Of a DNA stretch of 64,000 bases, positions 12,207-24,976 are shown piece after piece. Within the stretch, counting starts at the first letter, position 1, and every line of letters begins with the position of its first letter. The translations under genes and the position numbers were made by a program. Location of the stretch: NCBI GenBank assembly GCA_950106755.1, contig OX467091.1, forward strand, positions 15,021,538 through 15,085,537, written 5' to 3'. Below the pieces are notes generated by a model. The model ran no database searches. It saw only the letters and a program-made list of their open reading frames with translations, and had not been told where the DNA came from. This DNA is from Climacium dendroides. Taxonomy: Eukaryota > Streptophyta > Bryopsida > Hypnales > Climaciaceae.

Positions 12207-12963
12207 CTCCCTATGTCCCAAAATGATCTTTTTGTTGGCCTTGATTTTTTGTCCTAAAATGATTTTCTTGTTGCACTTTTGTGATGTTGTAAATTTGTTA
12301 AATTAGGTTTTCGATTGCTATATATTAGGACCAACAAAAGAACTCCAAATAATGGTTCCTCCATCCATGCAATCATCAATCAAAAAACAATTGAAATGAC
12401 TAAAGGTATCAATCAACATTATTCGTTTTTGTTTTTTTGCTTCATTTCAAATATTGACTAGTTGAAGGAGATGAAGCTTTGGAAACTGGAATAAAAGGCC
12501 ACACATAGTCTCATATATTAAATGCCTACACAATGACAACCTCACACTTATCAATTATTTGACCACTACACTAAAATTGGTAAATAGTGTTGGATGATAA
12601 TTAGTGTTGTAGTGAATACTAATTGTGATTTGCAAGGTATTGGATACAACACATAATTAGTGTTGTAGTGAACATTATTTACAAATCACAATTGGTGTTC
12701 ACTACAACACCAATAGTGTTGCAAATCACAATTAGTGTTCATTACAACACCAATTTTAGTGTAGTATTCTTTGAAATGTCCAAAAAAATATACTTTTCAA
12801 TGTTCCCAAACTACACTGTGAAAAGGGTTTTGAAACTCAAAGTTTCTAGAATGCTAAGAGTGCACAAAACTCTACTTATAGTGCAAAATTGGTTTATTAA
12901 ATCTTATTTTTAGCCTTAATCTAAAACATTTTGTCCAATACGAAGATCATTTTGGGGGTGGAG
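12207..12963. mobile_element. Nested Stowaway-like element
   Basis: The left end CTCCCTATGTCCCAAAATGA is preceded by TA. The right end reads ATCATTTTGGGGGTGGAG, which is its inverted counterpart. CTCCCTCCRTCCCA ends next to TA are the signature of Stowaway (Tc1/mariner) MITEs. At about 757 bp it is long for a MITE because it holds the element at 12567-12763. Confidence 0.65.
12567..12763. mobile_element. TACACTAAAATTGG-family MITE, nested
   Basis: The 197-bp element is bounded by TACACTAAAATTGGTAAAT and CCAATTTTAGTGTA. Its inside is largely palindromic, built of repeated ATTAGTGTTGTAGTGAA and AATCACAATTRGTGTTCA words. The same ends bound the element at 32830-33105. It lies inside a Stowaway-like element that is itself inside a TTAACCCC element, which gives three levels of nesting. 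Confidence 0.7.
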
Positions 12964-13482
12964 TTAGTAATAATATTCATCCTCAAGAAAATTGTTAAGT
13001 AGAAGTAGATATAAGATCGATGGAAAAATGATATTGTTAATAGTTCTAAAATGGAAATAAAATATGTTAGTATTAATGGTTAAAGTGTTGTAGCAAGTAA
13101 TCTACCTCCTGAAGATGCTTAAGTATTGAAAAAATATGAAAATTGAGTTCAAAAACAAATCCTTTGCATTATTTTTCCCTAATTGTCCACAATACAAGGC
13201 ACTTCATAACCTTCACATCAAATTTTTTCAGAAAAATATAAATATATTCTATAAGGAGGACTTTTTGACTTTTCTTCTTATTACTTGGAGTTGAGCATTT
13301 TGTACTTATGATGGCATAGCTTGTTTTCTAAGGCACCAAATGAAATAAAGAATTTAGTTTCATAAAGATTAAACATTCTCTAAACTCCAAATAAATTCAA
13401 GGAATTGCAATAAAATCTAATACTATAGTAACCTGTTGAAATTCTAAAAATCCATTCAAGGACTTTGAACCTTTAGAGGTTA

Positions 13483-15600
13483 CACTTCCAACAAGATTCA
13501 ACAAAACTTAAGCTCAATTGAAAGAATATTCCTCAATTGCTTATTTGAATGCAATTAGGTGTAGTTATGTTATAGTCTACATGTCCAAAACCTCTAAGAA
13601 AAACACTCGAGGACCTTGGTTTGTCTATAAAAAGTTAGTCTTTGGAGATAAAGTGTTCTATAAATTTAAAAATGTCCATAAAATATAGTCTCTTTATTGT
13701 GAGACTTTTGAGTGGTTGAATATTTTATATAATATTTTCTTCTAAGATTGAGTAAATTGTCAAAATTTACCGATAATCCTTTGCAAAGTAAGATTGTATC
13801 AGAACATTTGGATGAATGACTAATGTTTCATCCATGATTAATCATGTGGTTGATATATATTTATGAATGTAAATAACTTCTTCACTCTACACAACAAATT
13901 TTGTAGCAACACAAATTTTAGGCCCATATTAAATTCATGTACAATGGTTGTAAATCAATATGCATGCTACAATCATATTACTTTCATTTCCTACTAGTAT
14001 GCCCTGTGCTATTGCAATAATAGAATAAAATAAAAATAAAAATGATTTTATAATTTTATAATTCATAAAAATTTCAAAATTTAATATATTTTTGCTATAA
14101 GTTGGAATGCCATGAAATAAAGTCCATATACAACTCCTTGTTGAGACTTTTTGATGGAACCCAAAATGCAACTACGGGACATATGGTTTTGGAGATCTCA
14201 TCATTACAAACAAAACAAACAAAACAAAATAGCCTCATTTTGGTACAAATGATTTTGATATTTTCATGAATTCCTTCCATTAGACAAGCATGCCCGAATT
14301 TTGATCTTGTTATTAAAATTGTTACATCTAGACTCTCGCTTAAATCATAAATCCTTAAAATATGATAGCTTAGGATAATTTTTGGATATACCTATAATCA
14401 TTACTTCAAAATTTCAGCTTATTCATGCATTACCTAAAAATACAAGCTAAAAGAATTTATAGTCTTTTTTCAATACCAACAAGATTCAAAAATTTAAGAT
14501 TGTTTAATAGTAGGAACAAAGTGTGTTAGGCTTGCCATGTATTTATACTTTGTGATTAATAACAAGTGCAGAAACATGCAAACATGGCATAAATGCTTTG
14601 TAAGAATTTTCTCTCTTCTTTAAGATTTATCTTTTTGTTTTAAAAAAACATTCTTATACTAATAGAAAATAGAAAACAATACCCATCAACTGTAGAGGAG
14701 TATGAGAACAAGATTGCTTTTAAGGTTATAGCAATTTCAAAATACTTAGTTTGCACAATTAGAAAATGACCCTACTAGGTTTGGCCACTTTAGACCTCTT
14801 CAAATAATATATTCATTGATTATTCCTTAAAAAGACAAATTGACATCACATATCATAAGTAAAGGACAAGATTGATAAGATTGACACATCTAAATGTGCC
14901 AAATTTTTTAATTATTTTTGAAATTAAAGTTTGAAAGATTGTCTTTATATTTGAATATAGTTGTTTTGCCACTTTTAAAAAAAATTGTGGTTGAATAAAG
15001 TGTTTCAACTCATAAAGAAAAGAAAACAAAAAACATTTGAGAATGCTTCCTATTATGTAATTTATATAATTCAAGTTAGATTTTATTAGCAATTTGAAAG
15101 ACAATTCCAAATGCAACTTAGTGTGGGTTTTTTGGACATTGTATGAATAAACTATAAGATTTTAATATACTAATTTATATTAAAATGCATTTGTCTAATT
15201 TTATTTTTTACAAAATCTATATTTATTTTGGCAAATGGGAGTAGACTTTCCTAGGATATTATAGTTTCTATTATCAATCCTAGACCCTCATGTTCAAATT
15301 GATACATTTTAGATAAGGATTTCAATTAACTGTTACATTATGTCAATCTTGACATTGTCATTGGTGTAATAATGATAATAATGTAATTTGAATACCTTGG
15401 TTTATGACCAATCAAACCTATTCACAATATAAAATTATCTTTGGCATTCAATTATCTCATCAAGTTACTACATAATGCTTGATATTTAATAAAAAAATTG
15501 ATAATCATCTAGATCCTATTAATACATGTTCATCTTCTATTGGTTATGACTTATGAATAATCTTCTATAGCACTCAAAAATTGACAATTGGACATTAAAA
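13483..15600. other. AT-rich spacer downstream of the LRRC45-like gene
   Basis: No convincing coding sequence, RNA gene or clear repeat was recognised. Open frames such as 14853-15116 are low-complexity and lack splice or homology support. The 3' UTR of the LRRC45-like gene should lie at its right edge. Confidence 0.5.
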
Positions 15601-15624
15601 GTGCCAAAATAGAGTGCTTAAAAA

Positions 15625-18600
15625 TTAACCAACACCTGCAACAGAGTGTTGAACAATCAAGGCAGATTTCAAAGAGGCAAATTGTTGGTGGATCCATTCA
15701 AGAACAGCCGTTTCCGCACCCGTAACTCGCTTCTCTGTGTCAAACTTCCTTCGCTCTTGTTCACTCTGAATCTCTTTGACATGAAGATGGACAACCTCAA
15801 TTTGTCTACGTGTAGCCAACACTTCTTTCTCCAAACTCTTCCTATCTTCCAAGTGCTGCACCTCCATGTATTAGCAAGCCAAGCTAACCAATCAGAAATT
15901 CCAATAGCTTTGACAAACTTTAACCCCCTAAAGGACCAAGGCCTTATTTCTGCCAAAAAACACTCAAAACTGCCATTTCTGTAGCAAAGAGTAAAAAACT
16001 TTGAAAATTATTTTTTTTGCACATCCAACCGTAGGATCTTATACCTTACTAGTATGGAAATGTGTGGAAAAAATTTCAGAAATTTTGACCACATAGATTA
16101 AAAGATATTTGCGTTTAAAGTGAAAAAAACAATTTTTTCAGCACCTTGCGGGACTGGATTATTTGACTTTGAACTTTTTTAACTTAAATTTTTTGCACTA
16201 CAGAGTTTTGAGCTTTAAATCCTTATTGTGGGAAATTGAGTTGAGAATCTAGAAAAAAAGAAAATTTTAAGAAAAAGATTAATTTTCATGCTTAAAAAAA
16301 TTGTTAAGTAGAAGTAGGTATGAGAATGAAGGAAAATCTAAATTATTAATATCTTTAAGATGGAATTAAAATGCACTAATCCCAATGGTGAGATTGTTCT
16401 AGCAAGCTAACAAAATCGTGTAAAAATTTTTTTTTAGAAAAATTGTAAAAATTGCATTCAGAAATGAATTCTATAAGTTATTTTTTCAGGAAGATGCTCT
16501 AACTGCCCGATAAACAAGATTGTCCATAACTTTCTCATAATAAGTCCAAATGGAATGAATCAAAGATTCCCATGCAGACAAAAATATAATCTACAAGAAT
16601 AAAAATCCAAAAAAGAAAAATTCAAAATTTTGCAAATTTTTTTTTGCTGCCCGGACTGCCCCCCGTCCCCTACTTTGAGCTTATTTGGTCATAACTTTTG
16701 TTTCCGGGCACCAAATGTGAAAAAAATTATATTCCCACAAAGCTCATCAGTTTTTCTATCTTCAAAAAAAGTTTCAGAAAATCATGACAAAATTTCAGTC
16801 CGTAGGTACCTGCCCGAAATCCAATTTGTCCCCCGAAGGGACAATGGTCCTTTAGGGGTTAAACAAATAGCTACAATAAGAAAGACATTGTCCCAATATC
16901 ACTCAATCATTTTTCAAATAAGGCCTTACTCAAATTTCCTCACATGTAGTTTCTATCAATGCAAAGCTTGGTCTAGAGTAAAAAAATGGCACAATAAATG
17001 TGCTTAATCCTTACTATAACATGGAATTTGCATGATAACTAATAGGATACTACTAAGGTAAGATTGATCACTTATAGCCAAGTGCATTCCTACAAATGTA
17101 TCCTTGAAAATAAAGAGAAGTAGATGTTTGTTGCACAATGTTCATCATGAGGACATTGAATTAGGGCATAGTTTCAAAAACTTTACTAATTGAACTTTGA
17201 CCTCTTATTATTTTTGCATATCATATGCAAACATTGTCCTAAACTTCATCCAACTATGTCTTTTCATGATCAAAAAGTGAGAATTCTCCAACACAAATAA
17301 TGATTGTGAGACAAATTGGTTCAATTTTAATGATACTATTTGCTTCAAGGAACAAGAGTTATTTAATATTGGACATAATGTTGAGTTATTTTGTTGAATC
17401 TTGGATGTCCAGATTAGCGCTTATGACAAAAAGGCTCATTTAGATAAATTAGAAAAAAAGTCTCATCTTGATAAATAGGCATATGGTTTATAAGCTTCTT
17501 TTTACCAGCAAACAAAGAAATGATATAGTTGCCTCAAAACTTTGATTTGGTATTATACTTTATTTACAATCATAATTAATAATAGTTAATGGATTAAGTA
17601 CCTTGGCAACTTCATGTGCAAGGGCTTGAGCATGTTTTACACGATCCCCTTCCATTTTCAATTCCATTTCTCTCAATTTGCTATCTCCAGCCTTTAATCT
17701 CTCTTGGAAGTTGCTCTGTTGTTATTAATATAACTCAATATGTCAATTAAATTGGACTAAATAAATCTTCCAAGAACCAAGACGGTTTTAGTTCATAATG
17801 TCAAGTCACCTCTTTGAATCAAGAACATTCATATCTATACTTTTTTATGATCTAAGGGCTCACAATGAAAAGAAGAGAACACTTAGAGACATGTTCTACT
17901 CTATTGACCAACAAGAGTGACATGGTTCCTTCAAAACTCAAACTTGGCATTATATAAGCTTACTATGCTCTTATAATGAGAGAACTATTTGAGTGGTCAT
18001 TAATGTGGCAATCCATTATACATCTTAACTTAATATCTTTTCAAGTCTTGCTTACTTGCTTATCTACTTATGATCACTATCATTAAGGTATATGGTTTTG
18101 TATAGAATTGTTCCTTACAAGTCTCTTTGAATGTTGAAAGGTTTTCGGAGCACTTTTTTATTTTACTTGAAAAGACAATGAAAGATTCTTTGAAAAATTT
18201 TCAACTTCAAAATTGTGCCACTCAAGCAACAACCAAGGAAGCAATAAAATGCCAAAGACAATAAAGAAACTCATAGAATCTTTTTTTTCATAATAAAAAC
18301 TTTTCACACTTATGGGGAAATCCACCACTTGAGCAAACTTTAAGCATTTTTTTCAGTTTTTGTTTAGATCCTGTAGCCAAGATGCTCCTTTAACAAGTTC
18401 TGGCTAGTGTCCAGCACAAATTAAGCTCAGAAAAGTGAAAATTTAGGAAGCAATATGATAATAACATGGGGGTTGAATGTTTGTTGCAATCTGCAAAAAG
18501 GATTGAGGGACATAAGCAGGTGTGCTAACATACCTGATCATTGGTCATCATCACCATCTCATCATCCAATCTGGACTTGGCAGCCTCTAACTTGGTGATG

Positions 18601-21600
18601 AATGATGTCAAGTGAGCAGTCTGGTTCTCATACTCCTCTACAGTTGATGCATGCTTCTGCAACCATCATATGCAAACAAAAAAGAAAATTTTGTATTTAT
18701 ATTTATCTCATTTTCTCATTGATGAGGGTAGAAAATGTATCACATCCATTTGATTACTGTACACACAAATTATCATTGAGTAACTCAATAGAGATACTAT
18801 CAGACCTTCTTTACTTTCTGTTGCTCAAGATTGCTCTCCTCAAGTTGGTTCTTTAGTGTTACCAACTCAGCTTTCATTGTATTTATTTTTCCATCAAATA
18901 CTTTCTGAGTTGCTTCCTGCATTCAAATCCAGCCTGACTAATGATTTTTGGCCCTAGTGGTGAAAATAGGGGGCAATCAAGCATGTATTTTACCTTCTCA
19001 TTTTGGAAGCATTGTTCTCTGGTTGCCAACTGTGTCTCCCATTGCCTTGCTACACACTTTTGTCTCTCAGTTTCCTGGACACAATGGCATCAGCAGATAA
19101 CATACCAAGTACTTGCATGTTAAAGCAAACAAGTTTAAAATTGTGAAAAAACATAAGCAACTAAATCAAAGAGTAAACTGGGAACTCAGTGGGAATTTGG
19201 AACTTGGTAAGGTATCATTTGACTATTCAATGTAACTTACTCACCTGGATTGCTTTGTCTCTTGCAATCTCAAGATTTTTTATCTGCAAAGTGAGTTTTG
19301 TGCGAACAGAATCCACCTCTTCCTTTTGCTTTATGTTTTGTTCTGCGATTTCTGCTTCTAGTCTCTTTATTATTGACAACTTGTAATCTACGTCATTCTT
19401 TGCCCTTTCTGCACACTCACACAGCCCAAATTAACAGCATATTCCTGAACTTGATTGGTGCGTTTCAGAGAGTCAAAAGCTTTGGGCAGTTGTCCAAAAT
19501 CTAAGCAATCATGACCATGTTTCAAAGCACCAAAAGTTGATGTTCGAGGTTCAGAGGTCTAAAATCTATAGCAAGTTAAAAATTAATAAAGCTATAGGCT
19601 CTCAAGCAGAATTCAAAGTACAAAAGTAAAATTGCAGTACAAAAGTGCAGAGTGGTCTGAAGCAAGTTCTCCTGTTCTGTATAGCAAACCATTCCTACAT
19701 CAAATGAAGTGACTCAAATACAGTACAAAATTTTTGTGTTTGATTGGGGATTAAACCTTGAGTTGCCTCCATGCGGGCTTTACTCTCTGCTTGAATCCTT
19801 GCCATCTATCCCATCAAAGACAAAATTGTAATTGTAATGAAATGCACCATTTGGAGGAAAGACAAGAAAAATTATATCCATTAAAATTTTATTAAAGAAT
19901 TTACTAATTTATAAATAAACCAGACACAAAGTTAAAAAAAGAAAACATAAAATTATGGGAATATTATAATTGAAATGTATTACCTGATCCTTGAGATGCT
20001 TGTTTTCTCTTCTGGCTTCAGCTTCAGCAACTCGTGCTTGGTGTCCCTTCTCCCTTGCCTCCATCATCTCTGACTGTTTTGTCAGCACAAAATAGTACAC
20101 AATCTGACTCCATTGAATTAAATGCATAGTTGCATACACAGTCTCTTCAAAATAAAATAGTTTTGCAGCTACATTGGACAAGTCAACACAGTACAGTTTA
20201 ACTACAAAGGACAAGCCAATGCAGTCCAGTACAAAGGACAAGCCAGCAATGAGCTCAAAAGTAACTTTTGACAAACAGGCTAAGCAGTTGGGAATAGAAA
20301 CTGAATTAAGGATGTACATTAAGTGATGCTAATTTCATGGCAGCCGTTTGATCATTCCTTTTCAACTTGTCCTCCAGGTCCTGAACTTGCTGTTATTTCA
20401 AATATAGGATGTTCAAATTGTTATTCATCCTCTTGGTTTGAAGTTGAAAGAAAATCCATATATCTATAGAAGGAAGAAGATACTAATTTGCATAACTAAG
20501 TACTTTAACATTTGTATGAGAGGTTTTTTGGGAGACGTAAAGAGATGGGAGATGTATTTGAGCTTAGGAATTCTTCAATTCCTCTGTCCTACATAGGGAG
20601 TCCTATTAATAAAATCCACTTACATGCAAAAAATAAATCTTTACCAAATTCTTAATACTGTTAATTACTGAAAAAAGGACTAGTATTATGGCATAGGGAG
20701 TACTATAAATGACAGTAGAACAACCCCATTTCCATTGATAGATCAGTGACCTCAGACATTTAGCAGAGTCATGCTTACACCACTTGCTAATTAGGCCAAC
20801 AGAGAAGGAATAGACAAGTTAGTTGCTGTTAGTTACAGGGGGCAGTATATTGGACAGAATTGAGTCCTCAACAATTTTAGTATCCCTTATTATCTAATAT
20901 GGCCTTGCAGAAATTCAGGTGAGGGCTGCAAACCTGTTTGGACAAATTTATTTGCATCTTGAAGTCTCCAGTTTCTTTCTCGATAAATTTCCGCAACAGG
21001 TTCTCTTCCTTGAGCTCAACCCGTACAGTCTGTTACCAAAGCCAAAGGTAGCAAATAAAGTGATAAGACTATGAGAAAGCGGCCTGGCAAGGGAAATCAA
21101 AAAATGCACATAAAGCAATGGAACTTTGCCAGAATATGACTATAAACTCTAAACTTTCACCAGAATATGACTATCAACTTTGGTAGAATAATTTTCTCTA
21201 AACTATGCAATCATAATACGTGAACAGATATTGTTTCAGATGGTAGTGGTGACGAACCTCAAGTTGTGTGTCAGCGGCAACTTTCTGTAACTGCACCTCA
21301 TACAACTCTGTCCTGCAAGCTTCCTATGAAATCCAATTATTTCATTGGTGAGAAATAAGCAAGCACTACATACTTTTAATATCAATTCTTACGTGGTAAT
21401 CACTTTGTCCAGCACATCAAAGATCCAATTTGTTTTTCCAGAAACCATTATTAGAAATCAGGCTGTCATTAGAGAAGGGCCAAAGAGGTGAAAAGGAAAT
21501 CAACATGCCATTTCTTGACGGAGACTATCAATCTCTTTCTGGAGGGAAGCAATTCGCTCAAGATTAACGTCACTCATCTCCTTCGAATTAAATCTGGAGT

Positions 21601-24600
21601 TCTGTGCAAGTGCCAGCAAACTGTTATTCAACTGAATTCATTGCAAGAGGTCAAATTCATTAAAAATGGCGTGTTCCAGAGCAACAAATTGTCCAAGTGC
21701 TAGGAGCAATAAATCTGAGATTTTCTCCAGCAACTGAAACTACGCCAATTTCACTGAAATCTGCCATTTTAGTGAATACCGTTTGGCTATAACTAGTAAA
21801 GAGCATATCGCATAACAATCTAGAGAGCGCATATTACCTTGTCTTCTCTTGTCTTTCATGCTCATATTTTAGGTGTTGATATTTAGGCAAAATGGTCGCT
21901 CATACGTTACTTAAGAGTGATAAATGGTGACAGGATACTCCAAGTTATTTACCAGTCCAGTACGATCGGATAAAGCGAAAGGATGATTCTCCAGAAGTGG
22001 AGGGCCAGCAGCTGGTTGGAGGAGCTTGCCTCGGCGATTCTTCTCCAGCAGCTCATCAATCTGGGCTTGCATGGACGGAGGAATGCCATTGCCCACGAGA
22101 CGAATCTCGGTGAGACAATGGTTCCGTTGCAGCATGGCCACTAAAGCTGCCGCACCTCCCGGCCCAATTTCATTCCACCGCAAATCTACAGACAGTTACC
22201 ACGCCCACAAAGCAAAGAAGTAAACATTATCGGACAATCTGAAGCAAGCAAGCAATCCACTCAGCATAATCTCGTGCAACATGTCTTCCTATGGGTGTCA
22301 TTCGAGTTCTGATCAGTGGTCTCAAACGTGATTTTCATAATTAGCTCATGTTGCTGCTAAATGTGCAAAAAATTCATATTTAATACTGGTATTCACACAT
22401 TTTGTAGCGATAAGAAATTCCTGGTAGAAGCTTTTGCTAAATTCAGCCACATTTTTGAACATCTCACACCCACTATTGCAAGAAACATAACATTCTTGAA
22501 CAACGTTATTGGATCCCTTCCGACCCCTAGAATAGAGGCCCATAACATTCTCCTGACTCATCACCAAACAAGCAGATATGGGTTAAGAGCTCTGGAATGC
22601 TGCAATATCGGCTCACTTTTCACGTAGCAAATTACAGCATTCATTGTAGATGTAGCTTTGTCAATGTAAGATCTCCTCCCCTTGGTATAGAGCCAAAAAA
22701 CTTACAGTCAGGACATTGGCGCATGGTCGTTTCTTTTGTCATTGAAACTGAAATTAAAGAAATTCCACGAATATAGGAAGGGGTCTTGCAATGCTGCTCA
22801 AGAATGTTATGAAGAGAGATGAAACTCCATGCTAGGTAGGGCAAGAGAAAGCACTGGCATGATCATTTCGAACAGGATTCAAATGGAACCTTGAAATCAC
22901 TAGGTACCAAGACATGTGAGAGAGCAGTTGCATTGAAGTGCATGTGCTAGAGCTGCTGCCGTTGATGGACCTATTCGATTGCTCCGCAGGTCAACCTAAT
23001 ATGGCCCATTCTCATTACCGACATACATTACAACAACAATTTTAAAAGATGAGATCTTAACACAAGCGAATGAAATGTAAATGACTTGGAAGAGTGGAGC
23101 CCGTAATGACACCTCCTTGAGAGAACGGTTGGACGATATGGCTGAAGAGAGAGATGATATCCCTGTACGTGCCAAACCCAAGCTATTCCACTCCAATGAC
23201 AGCCTGCATCCCAATATTGAACTCGTCACAAAAGAATAGTTTTTCATTCTTGCTTGTTCAAATGTTTGTGAAATTTAATAACCAACTATCATGGCAAGCA
23301 CCTTATTGTGTTTTCCAAAACCTAATGCATGTTCGTACATTCAAAGATTCAACTACTTGTGAATTCGATGTCACTCTTTTTGTTCAAAAGCTTGTGAAAT
23401 CAGATAACCAAATATCAAGACGAGCACCCTATTGTGACGACCAACTTGTTTAGAGTTGATATAAATCATTCGCATTCTTAAAGAAAAGCTACAGTCACTG
23501 TCCACAGAAGAGCAATAGAAATTATAAACTGGAAACAAAAAACAGAAACCTCTTTAGTGTTGTGGCACTGCGAACAATGTGAGCTAGATCATCTCCTTTG
23601 TAGATATTGCACCCTGTAATATGAAGAAGATCCATTCCACAGAAATTGATTCAACCTATAACCATGCAGTGTTGATTGTTACTATTTCATTGAAGATTAA
23701 AATCAGAACATTCTACACTGGAATCAACGAAGGCATCCGCTGACTGAGAGATCAACCATGAAATCTTTGAAAAATCATACCACTGAGGTCAAGCTCCACG
23801 AGCTTGTCATTGTTCTTAATGGCACGCAGCAACGCTTCACACCCTGCTTCACTACACAAGAACTCTCGATTAGGGGTAGGGTGTCCATACCCACGCAGAT
23901 TTATAGGAAAAAAAACACTCAACTTACAAAGCATATTCGAGGATTCCAGACTTTATCAAATGTGACGTATCCCACACTAGTCTTCAACCCTAAATGTGGT
24001 TACCACCTCTCTCAATTGGATAAATATCATTGCTGATTAGAATTAGACATCAAATTGTGCATCATCCTGATTCATCATCACTCAGGTAACTGGTTCCTCT
24101 TGTCGATCACTGTTCAACATGATCAGTAGTTCAGTACTGCTTGGGATCTTGAGTTTTTTTTATGTTGTGGAATGTTGTGATTATCCAGTAGCAATTTTCG
24201 GTACCATCAACCAACTCTGCTTGAAATCTTAGATTTTCTATGTTGTAAAATGTTGCGATTATCCAGTGGCAAGTCTCAGCTCAACCACCTTCTCTTCCAC
24301 CGCCAACAAATCCTAAAGATCCAAACCCTAACACGATCTCACCATTTTCGCAGAAAGACCGGTCCGAAACTTTCAGAACACCATCCCGCTTCGCCTCCAT
24401 TTCCAACACAGGCTTCTCCGCAACCACATCGTCATGAAACAACAACGATTTCCTTTCCCCGCCTCCATAAAACCTCTGCGACGTACGCTTCCCATAACTC
24501 CTTCCAAAGCATCTCTCTCCCATCCGCTCCTGCAACCCCTCCTTCATGTCCACCATCCCCCCCGCCCGTTCCTGCAACCGCTTCATCCGATCCAGCTTCG

Positions 24601-24976
24601 AGCTACTCCTCCCACTCATCTGCGTGTCCACCAAGCGCTCTGTGAAGGACGTCACAGGAGTCATTAGGGTTGTGTCGTTAGAGCTAGGATTCGTTTGCAC
24701 GATGCGTGCCTGGTCGTGTGTGAGTGCGTAGACGCCGTCTTGGCCGTGGGAAGGGGTCTTGCCTTTGATTTCGATCATGACGGTTTTCTTGGGAGTGGTG
24801 GTGTAAGAGGGGGGGGTTTGGAGGGGGGCTGGGATGCGGGGTGAGGAAGAGGAAGAGGTGTTGTGCGGTTGGGAGTGTTTGGGTTGTGAATGTGGGGTTT
24901 CGCTGTCGGGAGATTGTTCTTCGGAGTCGTCGGAGCTTTGGATCCGTTGGTAGAGAGTTCGAGCGGATGGCTTCAT
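15625..24976 (-). CDS. LRRC45: LRRC45-like leucine-rich repeat/coiled-coil protein, 18 exons
   Basis: Coding exons (complement): 24343-24976, 23781-23843, 23550-23613, 23113-23203, 22908-22995, 21953-22185, 21509-21601, 21258-21323, 20934-21029, 20318-20389, 19984-20073, 19757-19805, 19245-19408, 18994-19074, 18806-18916, 18534-18656, 17602-17715, 15625-15855. Joined, they stay in frame for 820 residues. Residues 1-211 are a low-complexity Ser/Pro-rich extension. About 212-365 are RNase-inhibitor-type leucine-rich repeats (LVELDLSGCN, LSLEWNSLG, VDLRSNRIGPS, LDLRWNEIG). The remainder is heptad-rich coiled coil. Human LRRC45 has the same order and near-identical repeat motifs (known from the family); there it belongs to the centrosome linker and supports ciliogenesis. 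A role at sperm basal bodies is inference. The donor after exon 7 would be GC rather than GT, so that junction is uncertain. The start is the first ATG of a long open exon. The last intron carries a transposon. Confidence 0.85.
15920..16862. mobile_element. TTAACCCC-ended DNA transposon, copy 2, in LRRC45 intron
   Basis: The element is 943 bp. Its ends are TTAACCCCCTAAAGGACC and GGTCCTTTAGGGGTTAA, almost perfect inverted repeats. The interior matches copy 1 at 7749-8677. It lies inside the last intron (15856-17601) of the LRRC45-like gene, only 65 bp from the final exon. The flanks share short AT-rich words but no exact duplication could be assigned. No transposase frame is present. Confidence 0.8.

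Larger units (their letters stand above)
11852..13482. mobile_element. TTAACCCC-family transposon, copy 3, interrupted
   Basis: The left end is TTAACTTCTAAAGGTTTATG and the right end ACCTTTAGAGGTTA. The left part (to about 12200) and the right part (from about 12980) line up with copies 1 and 2, including the TTGTTAAGTAGAAGTAG block near 12991. The middle is replaced by a nested Stowaway-like insertion at 12207-12963. The whole is about 1.63 kb, against 0.93-0.94 kb for uninterrupted copies. Confidence 0.65.

Noticed and set aside
1..15600. CRISPR array or bacterial operon
   Set aside because: The repeats are transposon ends or simple tandems without spacers, and all real genes have spliceosomal introns.
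19909..20319. 136-residue minus-strand frame with apparent membrane segments
   Set aside because: It reads through a coiled-coil exon (19984-20073) of the LRRC45-like gene into flanking introns; the hydrophobic ends are intronic.
24250..24667. Pro/His/Ser-rich plus-strand open frames
   Set aside because: They are antisense shadows of the Ser/Pro-rich first exon of the LRRC45-like gene.
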